The notes under the pieces: model-generated
What the model saw: only the letters and a program-made list of their open reading frames with translations
What the model was told of the DNA's origin: nothing
Databases searched by the model: none
Part shown: positions 56,173 to 64,000 of the stretch, piece by piece
Position numbering within the stretch: position 1 is the stretch's first letter
How the letters are laid out: every line of letters begins with the position of its first letter
NCBI GenBank assembly: GCA_031386665.1
Contig: JANNCN010000023.1
Coordinates: 13,595 to 77,594 of the forward strand
Direction: 5' to 3'
DNA from: JANYCG01 sp031386665
GTDB taxonomy: Bacteria; Pseudomonadota; Gammaproteobacteria; Burkholderiales; Burkholderiaceae_C
Length of the DNA stretch: 64,000 bases
Made by a program: the position numbers and the translations under genes

Positions 56173-57312
56173 TTAAGCGACTCCGTTTTCAGTCGGGTCA
56201 TACTTCAGCAGGTCAATCAAGCGGTGGTTCAAATAGAGGCGTTCGCGCCCATTTTCCTGAGACTGCAATAGCCCGGTGCTCACCAGCGTTTGCAGGTAAA
56301 TGGCCGCTGTTTGCCGCTTAGCAATTTGCGCCAGCACCACGTCGGCAACGCGGCAATAGGGCAAACGAAAGATCAATTCCACTAGGCCCCTTTGGTTGCC
56401 CAGTTTGGTGTCGCGCTGAATTTGTTCATGCGTACTCTCCATCAGACGTGAAATCGCTTTGATTTTTTCCAGTGTCCAAACCGCCGTTTCTCGTACCGCT
56501 TCCAGCATGTACAGCAGCCATTGCTGCCAGGCTTCTGCGCTGCCTTCACGCGAGACAGCCAGCAACAACGCGTAATACCTACTGCGGTGGTTCAAGATGT
56601 AGCGCGAAAGGTAAAGCCCGGGCGACGTCAGCAGCCCCTTATCGACCAAATAAAGCAGGTTCAGCACCCGCCCAGTGCGGCCATTGCCATCCAGAAACGG
56701 ATGAATCGCTTCAAACTGGTAGTGCAGTACCGCCATGCGAACCAGCGGGTCAAGTTCGGGGCCGCGCGCAACGTCGCTGTCGTCGGCATGGCAAAAACGT
56801 TCCCAATCTGCTAGTTTTTCACGCAACACGGTCTCGCCTTGGGGCGGCGTGTAAATCGTCTCCTGCGTGCGCGCATTGACCAAGGCCGTGCCCGGCACCC
56901 TGCGCACCTGCATTTCCATGCCTTTGGTTTTGCTGCAAATCTCTTCGATCAGCCGGGTGGCCAGCGGGCGTGTGCGCAATTGGTTTAAGCCGTGGTAAAG
57001 CGACTCGCGGTATTGAAGGGTTTCTTTAACCGCCAAGTCGGCGCGGGCCGGGTCTTTGGCGACGTATTGGAACAATTCGTCTGTGGTGGTCACAATGTTT
57101 TCAATTTCTGAACTGGCCTTGGATTCGAGCAATACCAAAGAACTTAGCAGCACGTCTGGGTTGGGCAGCAAGGCGGTCGCCTCTTTCAGGGCTGCCAAAG
57201 CTTTGTTGGCCTGGATGCAAGCCCGAAGGACGGTCGCGGTTTCCCATTGCCCCATAGGCACGCTCCCGCTCAAAAGCGGTGGCAAGTCAAAGGCTTGTTT
57301 TGGGTTGAACAT
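56173..57312 (-). CDS. Fic-domain protein (probable AMP-transferase)
   Basis: 379 residues. The Fic motif HPFLDGNGRTGR occupies residues 204-215 (His204 catalytic), so the AMP-transfer site is intact. SSEIEN at 67-72 (SxxxEN) is the N-terminal inhibitory helix motif of class II Fic proteins, so it should be self-inhibited. A C-terminal winged-helix-like part (about 300-379) with GLVELIFRLPYCRVADVVLAQ may bind DNA. Upstream lie several TGTCGAT palindromes, which suggests autoregulation. Confidence 0.9.
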   Translation of the reverse strand: MFNPKQAFDLPPLLSGSVPMGQWETATVLRACIQANKALAALKEATALLPNPDVLLSSLVLLESKASSEIENIVTTTDELFQYVAKDPARADLAVKETLQYRESLYHGLNQLRTRPLATRLIEEICSKTKGMEMQVRRVPGTALVNARTQETIYTPPQGETVLREKLADWERFCHADDSDVARGPELDPLVRMAVLHYQFEAIHPFLDGNGRTGRVLNLLYLVDKGLLTSPGLYLSRYILNHRSRYYALLLAVSREGSAEAWQQWLLYMLEAVRETAVWTLEKIKAISRLMESTHEQIQRDTKLGNQRGLVELIFRLPYCRVADVVLAQIAKRQTAAIYLQTLVSTGLLQSQENGRERLYLNHRLIDLLKYDPTENGVA

Positions 57313-57340
57313 GTCGATGAAAATGGCAAATCATAGCGAA

Positions 57341-57410
57341 ATTCTAATTTATTGTCGATAAAATTAGAATATATCGACGATACAACGTCAACGTGTCGAT
57401 TGAATCGACA
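57341..57410. promoter_or_regulatory. Palindrome cluster upstream of fic
   Basis: ATTCTAATTT (57341-57350) and AAATTAGAAT (57361-57370) are perfect arms around a 10-bp spacer that contains TGTCGAT. A second one, TGTCGATT-G-AATCGACA, is at 57394-57410. TCGAC or GTCGA also occurs at 57371-57380 and at the gene start (57312). Together they form a likely operator region in the 181-bp gap to the MATE gene end. Confidence 0.55.
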
Positions 57411-57493
57411 AGTCAAAGTGAATCTGTAGATAAATCTAGAAACCTTCGACATTCTTTGACTTTCCCCATTCAACCTGTTTTCGGGCGCTGCTA

Positions 57494-58894
57494 TCAAATC
57501 CGCCGGATCGGCTTCTTCTTCCAAACCACGCGGTAATAAGCGGTTTGCAAGCTGAGAGACGTTAAAAACGAGATCGGGTAGGCGGCCCAAATGCCGTTGA
57601 TACCGAAGCGGTTGCTTAAAGCCCAGGCCACCGGAATCAGCACCAACAAAATGCAGCCCATGCCAATCGCGGTGGGCCACAGCACGGTGCCGCTGGCGCG
57701 CATCAGGCCCGACAGCACCATCGACATGCCCATGATCACGCAACTCCAAAGCATGATGTGCAGCAGGGTTTGGGCCAGTTCCACCACAGCCGCGTCTGTG
57801 ATGAACAAGCCGACGATGTGGCGAGAAAAAACGTAGCCCAACACAACCAGAAAGCCAGTTAAAAGTATGTTCAAACCGATGCCGGTTTTGGCGATTTTGC
57901 CCAAGGTGTGGCCCCGGCCCGCGCCAATCGCTTGCGCACCCAAAATTGACGCGGTGATCGCAATCGACATAGCCGGAAATTGCACATACGAGATGATTTG
58001 GTTCACCGCGCCATACGCCGCTGTGGCTTGCGAGCCATAGCGGTTCACCAAGAACAGCACCGCCACTTCAGACAGCGCCATGGTGCCCACGGTCAACGCG
58101 GTGGGCAAGCCTATTTTGAGCACTTTGACCATGATGGCTGCGTCAAACTTCAGGTAACGCACCATAGCCGCGTCGGGGGCCAAAGGCGAGCCGATGCGCT
58201 TGAGCTGCCAGCCCATGTATATCAAACCCACCACATAAGCCACCACCGACGCATAGGCACCGCTTGCCACCCCCATTTGCGGCAAACCACCCCAACCGCG
58301 AATGAGCGCTGGCGTGAGCACCATGCCAATGACAGTGCCAATCAGCAGCGTTTTAAGCGGTGTTTTCGTGTCGCTTACGCCACGCAGCATGGACGTGGTG
58401 AGCAAGTACACAAACAAAAAAGGTGCAGCGATGAACATGACCCGCGCGTAGGTGGTGGCGCCCACCAAAATGTCAGGCGGCGTGCCCATGGCGCGCAGTA
58501 GCGGCTCGGTCAAAAAGCTGCCCAGCACGGCCACGGCCAAACCCGAGCTAAACCCCACCACCACGGTGGTGCCCACAATGGCTTTGACGCGTTCGGGCTC
58601 TTTGGCCCCCCAGGCTTGGCCAATCAAAATCGATGCGCCCGCACCCAGGCCGATCATGAAGGAAATCAAAAAAAACAGCACTGGAAAAAACGCCGACACC
58701 GACGCCAGCGCGTTCACGCCGAGCATTTGCCCCAGGTAAATGTTGGTGATGGTGCCAGAGGCCGCTTGCAAAATGTTGCTGGCGATCATGGGCATCAAAA
58801 ACGCCAAGTAGACCTTCCATAATTTACCGGGCGCAGCAGCTTGGGGTGCCAGCCTGACGGAGGATGAGGCGGTGGTTGGAGTGTCGGGTTTCAT
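57494..58894 (-). CDS. MATE-family multidrug/toxin exporter
   Basis: 466 residues from ATG 58892-58894; the frame to 58969 adds a doubtful 25 residues. About 12 hydrophobic helices in two homologous halves. LWKVYLAFLMPMIASNILQAASG begins the first, and ILIGQAWGAKEPERVKAIVG is the conserved loop after helix 3. SIAITASILGAQAIGAGRGHTLGKI is the equivalent in the second half. Inner membrane, Na+ or H+ coupled; substrate unknown. Confidence 0.92.
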   Translation of the reverse strand: MKPDTPTTASSSVRLAPQAAAPGKLWKVYLAFLMPMIASNILQAASGTITNIYLGQMLGVNALASVSAFFPVLFFLISFMIGLGAGASILIGQAWGAKEPERVKAIVGTTVVVGFSSGLAVAVLGSFLTEPLLRAMGTPPDILVGATTYARVMFIAAPFLFVYLLTTSMLRGVSDTKTPLKTLLIGTVIGMVLTPALIRGWGGLPQMGVASGAYASVVAYVVGLIYMGWQLKRIGSPLAPDAAMVRYLKFDAAIMVKVLKIGLPTALTVGTMALSEVAVLFLVNRYGSQATAAYGAVNQIISYVQFPAMSIAITASILGAQAIGAGRGHTLGKIAKTGIGLNILLTGFLVVLGYVFSRHIVGLFITDAAVVELAQTLLHIMLWSCVIMGMSMVLSGLMRASGTVLWPTAIGMGCILLVLIPVAWALSNRFGINGIWAAYPISFLTSLSLQTAYYRVVWKKKPIRRI

Positions 58895-58958
58895 GGGGCA
58901 GTTTGGGGCGGTGAGATGTGATGCGATAGGGGGCAAAGGGCTTGTAGCGCAGGAGCGT

Positions 58959-59651
58959 TCAATCCGCAAAAGCCTCAGCCAATATTTTTTTTAAATGGCT
59001 CTGAACATCAACCGGCCAGGTGGCAATCAGCTCGAAAAACCTGGTTTGGTCGCCTGCAAACAGCGCCCGGCTGGCTTCTTCAAAACCCGGCTCGTGCCCC
59101 GCGATGGTGGACATGAATTTGTAGCCCACCGCGCTGGCTTGGCGCACCCGGTCTTTCACCTCGGACGAACGCCTGGCCATTTCAACCAGTTTGCGCAGCG
59201 CCACCGACGCGCCGCCCGGCTGGCTTGCCAGCCATTCCCAATGGCGCGGCAGCAAAGTGATTTCGCGCGGCACCACACCCATGCGCGGGCGACCCGGGCC
59301 GCGCGGGGAAGTGCCAGAATCCGACGCCTTGTCCAAAAGGGTCTGCCCATCGCGCGCCATTTCGGCACCCATTTCTGCACCCATTTCTGCACCTATTTGT
59401 GCAATTGCCGGGTACTGCGCCTCAAGTCGGGCCACAAAGTCAGCCTTTGAGCCGCGCCAATCCAGCTCAATGATGTCGCTGGTGGCGTCGTCAAAAATCA
59501 AAACAGGCAAAGCCGACAAACTATCAGCGGTCTGGTCGATGGCGGCTTTGGCAGCTAGTGCCACGCTGCCTAGCCCGCCTGAGGCGATGCATGTTTGGCC
59601 TTCAAAGGCGGTGCAAGGTGTGGATGAGTGGACGCTGGAGATGGTTTGCAT
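58959..59651 (-). CDS. DUF2239-family protein
   Basis: 230 residues. C-terminal GRPRMGVVPREITLLPRHWE with WLASQPGGASVALRKLV is the diagnostic DUF2239 stretch, near residues 117-155. The family is found in proteobacteria with unknown function. The N-terminal part (FDDATSDIIELDWRGSKADF) resembles the family start. A triplicated GAEM (87-98) arises from a 12-bp tandem repeat (about 59363-59397). The start codon is immediately next to an operator-like inverted repeat. No Shine-Dalgarno was recognised. Confidence 0.88.
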   Translation of the reverse strand: MQTISSVHSSTPCTAFEGQTCIASGGLGSVALAAKAAIDQTADSLSALPVLIFDDATSDIIELDWRGSKADFVARLEAQYPAIAQIGAEMGAEMGAEMARDGQTLLDKASDSGTSPRGPGRPRMGVVPREITLLPRHWEWLASQPGGASVALRKLVEMARRSSEVKDRVRQASAVGYKFMSTIAGHEPGFEEASRALFAGDQTRFFELIATWPVDVQSHLKKILAEAFAD

Positions 59652-59653
59652 AA

Positions 59654-59720
59654 TATTACCCGGATTTAATCCTTGAGCGAATTATATCCGGGTAATAAGC
59701 GTTGGATATTTTTATCCGGG
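59654..59720. promoter_or_regulatory. Inverted repeat ATCCGGGTAATA upstream of the DUF2239 gene
   Basis: TATTACCCGGAT (59654-59665) and ATCCGGGTAATA (59686-59697) are perfect 12-bp arms 20 bp apart; a third partial site, ATCCGGG, is at 59714-59720. The first arm ends 2 nt before the start codon on the minus strand, so a bound protein would block the start region. Confidence 0.6.
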
Positions 59721-59799
59721 TCTTATTTTTTTAGGCAAATGACATGCGCCCCTTCATTGCCACACTCACTGCCGAATTTGGGCGGTTCAGCCAGACTTC

Positions 59800-59815
59800 A
59801 TATCACCGGTGATAT
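59800..59815. repeat. 16-bp perfect palindrome next to repeat copy 4
   Basis: ATATCACCGGTGATAT, exactly symmetric. It lies 48 nt from the TAGAGG box of copy 4 on the same side as the palindromes of the other copies. Confidence 0.7.
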
Positions 59816-59850
59816 CACTTTGCCCTGAAAGTCGCAAAAAGTTAAAAATA

Positions 59851-59911
59851 TGGGTTAAATATGCCTCTAGCTCTCGAATTAATTCAATAGTTTGCTATTA
59901 TAAATATAGCA
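59851..59911 (-). repeat. Dispersed 61-bp intergenic repeat, copy 4
   Basis: Inverted copy. TGCTAT-N7-ATAGCA hairpin at 59893-59911, preceded by TTCAATAGTT and by CCTCTAGCTCTCGA (59864-59877). Central part more diverged than copies 1 and 2. Confidence 0.8.
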
Positions 59912-59999
59912 TTTTAGCGATCTCACAAGGTGTTGCACAAAGCCTGTTAACCCTAGTTTTAGCGCTTCAGCAGCGCTGTTCACCCCATCCACCCACCCC

Positions 60000-62342
60000 T
60001 CAAATCGCCAGCGGATCCACATCAATCGCCCAGCGAATCAGGCCTTTGCCTACTGGGGTTTGGCGCGTGGTGTGCAACACGGTTTGCCAGTCGGACAGAA
60101 AGCGCTGCAGGTGCGCGCGCGATAGGCTTTCGACCAGCATTTGGGCGCGCTCGATGTTGGCCACGCGCTGAATGCTCATGGGCACGCAGGGGTAGAGCGT
60201 GACAAACGGGGCGTCGGGCAGGTCCAGCGCAGCGACGCTGGCCGCCGTTAAAAAGGCCTGCGCCACGGCTTGCTCGCGTGCCTCGGCCCGCACCAGCGCC
60301 TGAAAGCTAAAGGGCGGCATCATGGCTTGCTGGCGCTCTTGCAGTTGCGCAGCCGCAAAGGCCGGGTAGTCGTGACTTTTAAGTGCCGCAAACAGCGGGT
60401 GCTGCGGATGAAAAGTTTGCAGCCACATTTCGCTGGTGGATTCGATGCTGGCATCGCGCCCGGCACGGCCTGCGGCTTGCATCAACAGGCTAAAGAGCCG
60501 CTCGGGCGCGCGAAAGTCGCTGGAGAACAGCGCCCCGTCGGGGTTGATGGCGGCCACCAGCGTGATGCGCCGAAAGTCGTGGCCTTTGGCGATCATCTGC
60601 GTGCCCACCAGCACATCGACCTCACCCGCATGCACTTTGGCCAGTTGCTTTTCCAAATCGCCTTTGGCTTTGGTGCTGTCGGCATCAATCCGCACGATGC
60701 GCAGCGGCTCGCCCTCGGGGTGCAGCGCCGACACGGTGTTGGGGCGGCGCACGTCCACCAGCAGCTCGGCCAAGTGCTCTTCCAGCCGCTCGGTGCCCCG
60801 GCCAACGGGTTGAATATCGACATTGCCGCACTCGGGGCAGGCGCGGGGCACGCGCTCGGTGTAGCCGCAGTGGTGGCAGCGCAGGGTGCGGTCGATTTTG
60901 TGAAACACGCGGTAGGCGCTGCAATGCGGGCATTCGCTCTTCCAGTCGCAGGCGGTGCAGGCCAGCACGGGCGCGTAGCCACGGCGGTTTAAAAACACCA
61001 TGCTTTGCTCGCCGCGCTCGACCCGCGCGGCAATGGCGGCCAACAGCGGGGGCGAGATCACTGCCTTTTTGGGCTGATGGTTCATGTCCACACGCCGCAC
61101 GGTGGGCAGACCGCCCGCCGCAGTCACGCCCACGCCCTCACCCTCGCGTTCGCCCACCCGGCTTGGCATGTGCAGGCGCAGGTAATTGCCGCCCTCGGCT
61201 GGCGGGCGGCTGCGGTGCCAGCTTTCTAGCGATGGCGTGGCCGACCCGAGCACGACTTTGGCCCCCTCCAGCCGCCCCCGGTAAACCGCCAGGTCACGGG
61301 CTGAGTAGCGGGCGCCTTCTTGCTGTTTGTAGCTGGGGTCGTGCTCTTCATCGACCACGATCAGCTTCAGGTTGGGCAGCGACGCAAACACCGCCATGCG
61401 GGTGCCCAAAATAATGCGGGCCAGCCCATGGTGCGCGGCCAGCCAACTGCCCAGGCGCTGCGGGTTGGTCATGCCGCTGTGCATCGACACCACGGCGCTG
61501 TGGCCCCCCGGTTCTGCGCCAAAGTGGGGTTCAAACCGTGACCTGAAGCGCGACTCCAACTGCGGCGTCAGGTTGATTTCAGGCACCATCACAATCGCCT
61601 GCGCACTGGGGTCTTGGGCCAGCATGCGTTCGACGCACTGCAAATACACCTCGGTTTTGCCACTGCCCGTGGCGCCAAACAGCAAAAACGGGCCTGCCTG
61701 TTGGTCGATTTGCGCCAACGCGGCAGTTTGCTCGGCGGTGAGTGGGGGGGAAGGTGGCTGCGCGAGTCCTGATGGGGCTGAAAGCGGCGAATCCGCTGAT
61801 TGCGGCGCGACCTGCGAGTTCTTTAGCTGCTCATCGGGCTCATCACGCGCACCAGCTGCTAAGGGCACCGCCTGAACGGTTGCCAAAGCGCTGGCGGCAC
61901 GTTTCGACAACTTCGCAGTCTTGGGCGCTGTGTTGCGATTCAAGCGCTTGGCGAGTTGCAGCGCGCTAATGTCGCGCAACTGCGGGGGCAGGGCGGCCAG
62001 GGCCACTTCGCCCTCAGATCGCTGGTAATAACGGGCGGCAAAGCTGACCAGTTGCTGCCACGCCTTTGAGAGTGGCGCAATGCCAACAAGCACCCCTGCA
62101 ATCGGGCGCAATCTGGCTGGGTCGATGGCGGCAGGTGCCCCGGTGTCGGGACCAAGCTGTGCTAGGGCATTGGGTGGGGGGATCGCATCTTCATCGGGCC
62201 AGACTACCCCCAAGGTTTCGCGGTTGCCCAAAGGCACGCGCACCAGCGTTCCGGGCTGAAGTGCCTGCTCACTCAAATAGCTCAGTGCCCCGGCAATTTG
62301 GCTGTGGTGCGGGGTTTGAACCAGGACGCGAAGGGGCGTCAT
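60000..62342 (-). CDS. priA: Primosomal protein N' (replication restart helicase)
   Basis: 780 residues. It restarts stalled forks and loads the primosome. N-terminal 3'-DNA-binding domain (LRVLVQTPHHSQIAGALSYL), a Ser/Ala-rich stretch at about 140-200, then GATGSGKTEVYLQ (Walker A), VDEEHDPSYKQQEG (DEEH box) and the zinc modules CTACDWKSECPHCSAYR and CHHCGYTERVPRACPECGN. HxxGRAGR is QAAGRAGRD. The start is the ATG at 62340-62342. Confidence 0.95.
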   Translation of the reverse strand: MTPLRVLVQTPHHSQIAGALSYLSEQALQPGTLVRVPLGNRETLGVVWPDEDAIPPPNALAQLGPDTGAPAAIDPARLRPIAGVLVGIAPLSKAWQQLVSFAARYYQRSEGEVALAALPPQLRDISALQLAKRLNRNTAPKTAKLSKRAASALATVQAVPLAAGARDEPDEQLKNSQVAPQSADSPLSAPSGLAQPPSPPLTAEQTAALAQIDQQAGPFLLFGATGSGKTEVYLQCVERMLAQDPSAQAIVMVPEINLTPQLESRFRSRFEPHFGAEPGGHSAVVSMHSGMTNPQRLGSWLAAHHGLARIILGTRMAVFASLPNLKLIVVDEEHDPSYKQQEGARYSARDLAVYRGRLEGAKVVLGSATPSLESWHRSRPPAEGGNYLRLHMPSRVGEREGEGVGVTAAGGLPTVRRVDMNHQPKKAVISPPLLAAIAARVERGEQSMVFLNRRGYAPVLACTACDWKSECPHCSAYRVFHKIDRTLRCHHCGYTERVPRACPECGNVDIQPVGRGTERLEEHLAELLVDVRRPNTVSALHPEGEPLRIVRIDADSTKAKGDLEKQLAKVHAGEVDVLVGTQMIAKGHDFRRITLVAAINPDGALFSSDFRAPERLFSLLMQAAGRAGRDASIESTSEMWLQTFHPQHPLFAALKSHDYPAFAAAQLQERQQAMMPPFSFQALVRAEAREQAVAQAFLTAASVAALDLPDAPFVTLYPCVPMSIQRVANIERAQMLVESLSRAHLQRFLSDWQTVLHTTRQTPVGKGLIRWAIDVDPLAI

Positions 62343-62772
62343 GCCTCTGAATGCGAAAAACTCGCATTTAGCGTGAAAAGCTCAACTGATAGTGCGAAAC
62401 AGCGGCTAAGTGCTTGATTTGAAATCACTTTACACGCCATTCATGCTTTTTGTGGATAACTTTGTTGATAACTCTGCTTTGTGCGCTCCAGAGCCTTGCA
62501 AATCAAGGCTCTCGCTGCAATGCCTTAAAATAAAGCAGTGTTTTAATTTGTTATAAATCAACCACTTACAGCCGCTATGGGTTTGCTAGCAGGCACAAGC
62601 CCAGAGTCATCATTTTTGCGCACCGCAACAATATTTTTGTGCATAAGTCGTAACGGCGTGAACAGTTTCACGCAAAAAAAGTGGTATGCAATTGTGTTCA
62701 CACTTGTTTTTTGGGCTGAAAACTGGCTTAAAAGGCTGCATGCAGCGCCCTGAACAACCCTTTAAACAAAAC
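62343..62772. other. 430-bp intergenic region between hemE and priA with DnaA-box-like sites
   Basis: No gene visible. TGTGGATAA (62451-62459) is a perfect DnaA 9-mer; TGTTGATAA (62463-62471) and TGTGCATAA (62638-62646) each differ by one base. An AT-rich run lies at about 62526-62560. A GCTGCATGCAGC palindrome (62735-62746) with T after it on the minus strand may terminate hemE. The priA promoter must lie here. Confidence 0.55.
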
Positions 62773-63894
62773 TTAAGCCCGCGCCGATTTGCGCATGCGT
62801 TGAGACTGGCTGTGCACCGCCTGCACCAACACCGCCACGTTTTCGGGGGGCGTGTACTGACTTATGCCATGCCCCAGGTTGAAAATATGGGTCGGGCCAG
62901 TGGCGTTGGGCTGGCCTGCCGGGGCGGCAAAAGGGGTGCCAAAACTGCTTAAAACCTTGCCCACTTCGGCTTCAATCTGATGTGGCTTGGCAAACAGCAC
63001 GTTCGGGTCGATATTGCCCTGCAACGCTTTGGCGTGCAGGCCCCGGTTGTTTTCGCCGACCAAGGCGCGCGCGGCGCCCAGGTTGACCGTCCAGTCCAGG
63101 CCCAGCACGTCGCAGTCCAGCGGTGCCATGTCGTTCAGCCACTGTCCACCGCCTTTGGTGAACAGAATGCGCGGAATGCGCACGCCATCGTGCTCTTTTT
63201 TGACCTTGGCCAGCACTTGGGCGGAGTAGGCAAGGCTAAATTCTTGAAACGCGCCATCGGCCAGCACGCCACCCCAACTGTCAAAAATCATCACCGCCTG
63301 GGCACCGGCTTCAATTTGGCAGTTCAAATACGCCGCCACCGCGTCGGCGTTGATTTGCAGCATTTTGTGCATCAAATCGGGCCGCTGGTACATCATGGTT
63401 TTGACCTGGCGGTAGTCGTCAGACCCTGCGCCTTCAACCATGTAGCACGCCAACGTCCAGGGGCTGCCACTAAAGCCAATCAGCGGCACGCTGCCTTTGA
63501 GTGCTTTGCGAATGGAGGACACCGCGTCAAACACGTAGCGCAGCTTGGCCATGTCAGGCACTGCCAGTTTGGCCACGGCCGCTTCGTCGCGCACGTTGTG
63601 GGCAAATTTGGGCCCTTCGCCCAGTGCGAACGACAAGCCCAGCCCCATGGCGTCAGGCACCGTCAAGATGTCGCTGAACAAAATCGCTGCATCCAGCGGG
63701 TAGCGCGCCAGCGGCTGCAAAGTGACTTCGGTCGCGTAGTCGGTGTTGGTCGCCAGCCCCATGAAACTGCCCGCTTTGGCGCGGGTGGCCTTGTACTCAG
63801 GCAGGTAGCGGCCGGCTTGGCGCATGAGCCAAACGGGGGTATGGGGTGTGGGCTGACGCAGGCAGGCGCGGATGAAGCTGTCGTTTTGGAGCAT
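62773..63894 (-). CDS. hemE: Uroporphyrinogen decarboxylase
   Basis: 373 residues. It removes four carboxyl groups from uroporphyrinogen III in heme synthesis, in the cytosol. PVWLMRQAGRYLPEYK near residues 21-36 carries the conserved Arg residues, PLDAAILFSDILTVPDAMGL the catalytic Asp, and GFSGSPWTLACYMVEG and FDSWGGVLADGAFQEFS further signature regions. NLGHGISQYTPPENV ends it. Transcribed toward priA, which follows after 430 bp. Size normal. Confidence 0.95.
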   Translation of the reverse strand: MLQNDSFIRACLRQPTPHTPVWLMRQAGRYLPEYKATRAKAGSFMGLATNTDYATEVTLQPLARYPLDAAILFSDILTVPDAMGLGLSFALGEGPKFAHNVRDEAAVAKLAVPDMAKLRYVFDAVSSIRKALKGSVPLIGFSGSPWTLACYMVEGAGSDDYRQVKTMMYQRPDLMHKMLQINADAVAAYLNCQIEAGAQAVMIFDSWGGVLADGAFQEFSLAYSAQVLAKVKKEHDGVRIPRILFTKGGGQWLNDMAPLDCDVLGLDWTVNLGAARALVGENNRGLHAKALQGNIDPNVLFAKPHQIEAEVGKVLSSFGTPFAAPAGQPNATGPTHIFNLGHGISQYTPPENVAVLVQAVHSQSQRMRKSARA

Positions 63895-64000
63895 TTGGGG
63901 TGGGATTTGGGCGGGTTTTGCGGGGAATTGTTGCTGGGGATTGTCGCAGGGTGGGGGGGATTGGGAATCGACGCAAACCCTCAGAAATTGGGGCTCGCAG
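63895..64000. other. Right-edge intergenic sequence
   Basis: 106 bp, strongly G-rich on the plus strand. It should contain the hemE promoter. GAAATTGGGG near 63984 matches the first 10 bases of the arms of elements A and B, but the match stops there and the window ends. Confidence 0.4.

Larger units (their letters stand above)
59721..59999. other. Rest of the intergenic region between DUF2239 and priA
   Basis: After the inverted repeat the gap holds a perfect 16-bp palindrome (59800-59815) and repeat copy 4. The rest (59912-59999) contains no gene I could support. priA ends at 60000. Confidence 0.4.

Noticed and set aside
62343..62772. Chromosomal origin oriC
   Set aside because: Only one perfect DnaA box; no dnaA, dnaN or parAB in the window. 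Kept as a DnaA-site observation only.
63984..64000. Third copy of the UvrA-locus repeat at the right edge
   Set aside because: Only GAAATTGGGG matches before the sequence diverges; too short to support.
1..64000. CRISPR arrays, tRNAs, rRNAs, insertion sequences, prophage
   Set aside because: Reading both strands found no regular spacer arrays, no cloverleaf I could support and no transposase or integrase motifs.

Overview
The window reads as chromosomal DNA of a betaproteobacterium of the order Burkholderiales, most likely a Comamonadaceae (Rhodoferax/Polaromonas/Limnohabitans-like). This rests on protein resemblance and gene content (glyQ-glyS-gmhB-plsC-YgjP run, a liu leucine-degradation cluster, hemE-priA pair, an oversized tandem UvrA), not on a database search. 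There are no rRNAs, tRNAs that I could recognise, transposases, phage genes or CRISPR arrays. One structural RNA, RNase P RNA, is present.

Layout. 0-3 kb: truncated FAD oxidoreductase, a broken VapBC-type module, cysK, rnpB. 3-9.5 kb: GNAT protein, corC-lnt, then an oppositely oriented pair (bile-acid-type symporter and D-amino-acid deacylase). 9.6-16.2 kb: glyQ, an intact VapBC-type toxin-antitoxin pair, glyS, gmhB, plsC and a YgjP-like metalloprotease. 16.2-19.7 kb (minus): SulP-STAS-cNMP transporter and a metallo-beta-lactamase-fold protein. 19.7-38.2 kb (plus): the liu block, running liuR, liuA, carbonic anhydrase, aceK, thiolase, acyl-CoA dehydrogenase, rhodanese, HAD phosphatase, liuB, a second acyl-CoA dehydrogenase, liuC, DUF4126, GH10 xylanase, liuD, ghrA, liuE, DUF1289 and a DsbA-fold isomerase. 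38.3-44.2 kb: DUF4212/SSS symporter operon, an MFS transporter, a 51-residue protein and two convergent paralogous hypothetical genes. 44.4-50.5 kb: two tandem UvrA-like genes in one reading frame. 50.5-64 kb: mostly minus strand, with enoyl-CoA hydratase, pldA, Rep-like helicase, AEC transporter (plus), Fic protein, MATE exporter, DUF2239, priA and hemE.

How the genes work together. The liu block can take isovaleryl-CoA to acetoacetate and acetyl-CoA. Its embedded partners fit that flux: carbonic anhydrase can supply bicarbonate for methylcrotonyl-CoA carboxylase, the thiolase handles acetoacetyl-CoA, AceK controls entry of acetyl-CoA carbon into the glyoxylate bypass, and GhrA reduces glyoxylate. 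A perfect 22-bp palindrome between liuR and the divergent metallo-beta-lactamase gene is the obvious LiuR operator.

The most unusual content lies in small repeats. (1) Two related ~100-bp elements with long inverted ends lie in the UvrA locus. One carries the only stop codon that splits a 2,006-codon frame into two genes; the other is translated in frame. (2) A ~81-bp hairpin-rich element is translated inside glyQ. (3) A 61-bp intergenic repeat occurs four times, each time followed on the same side by a different palindrome. (4) Arrays of 11-bp-phased direct repeats precede glyQ and the MFS gene. (5) A toxin-antitoxin pair sits between glyQ and glyS, with its toxin gene overlapping glyS.
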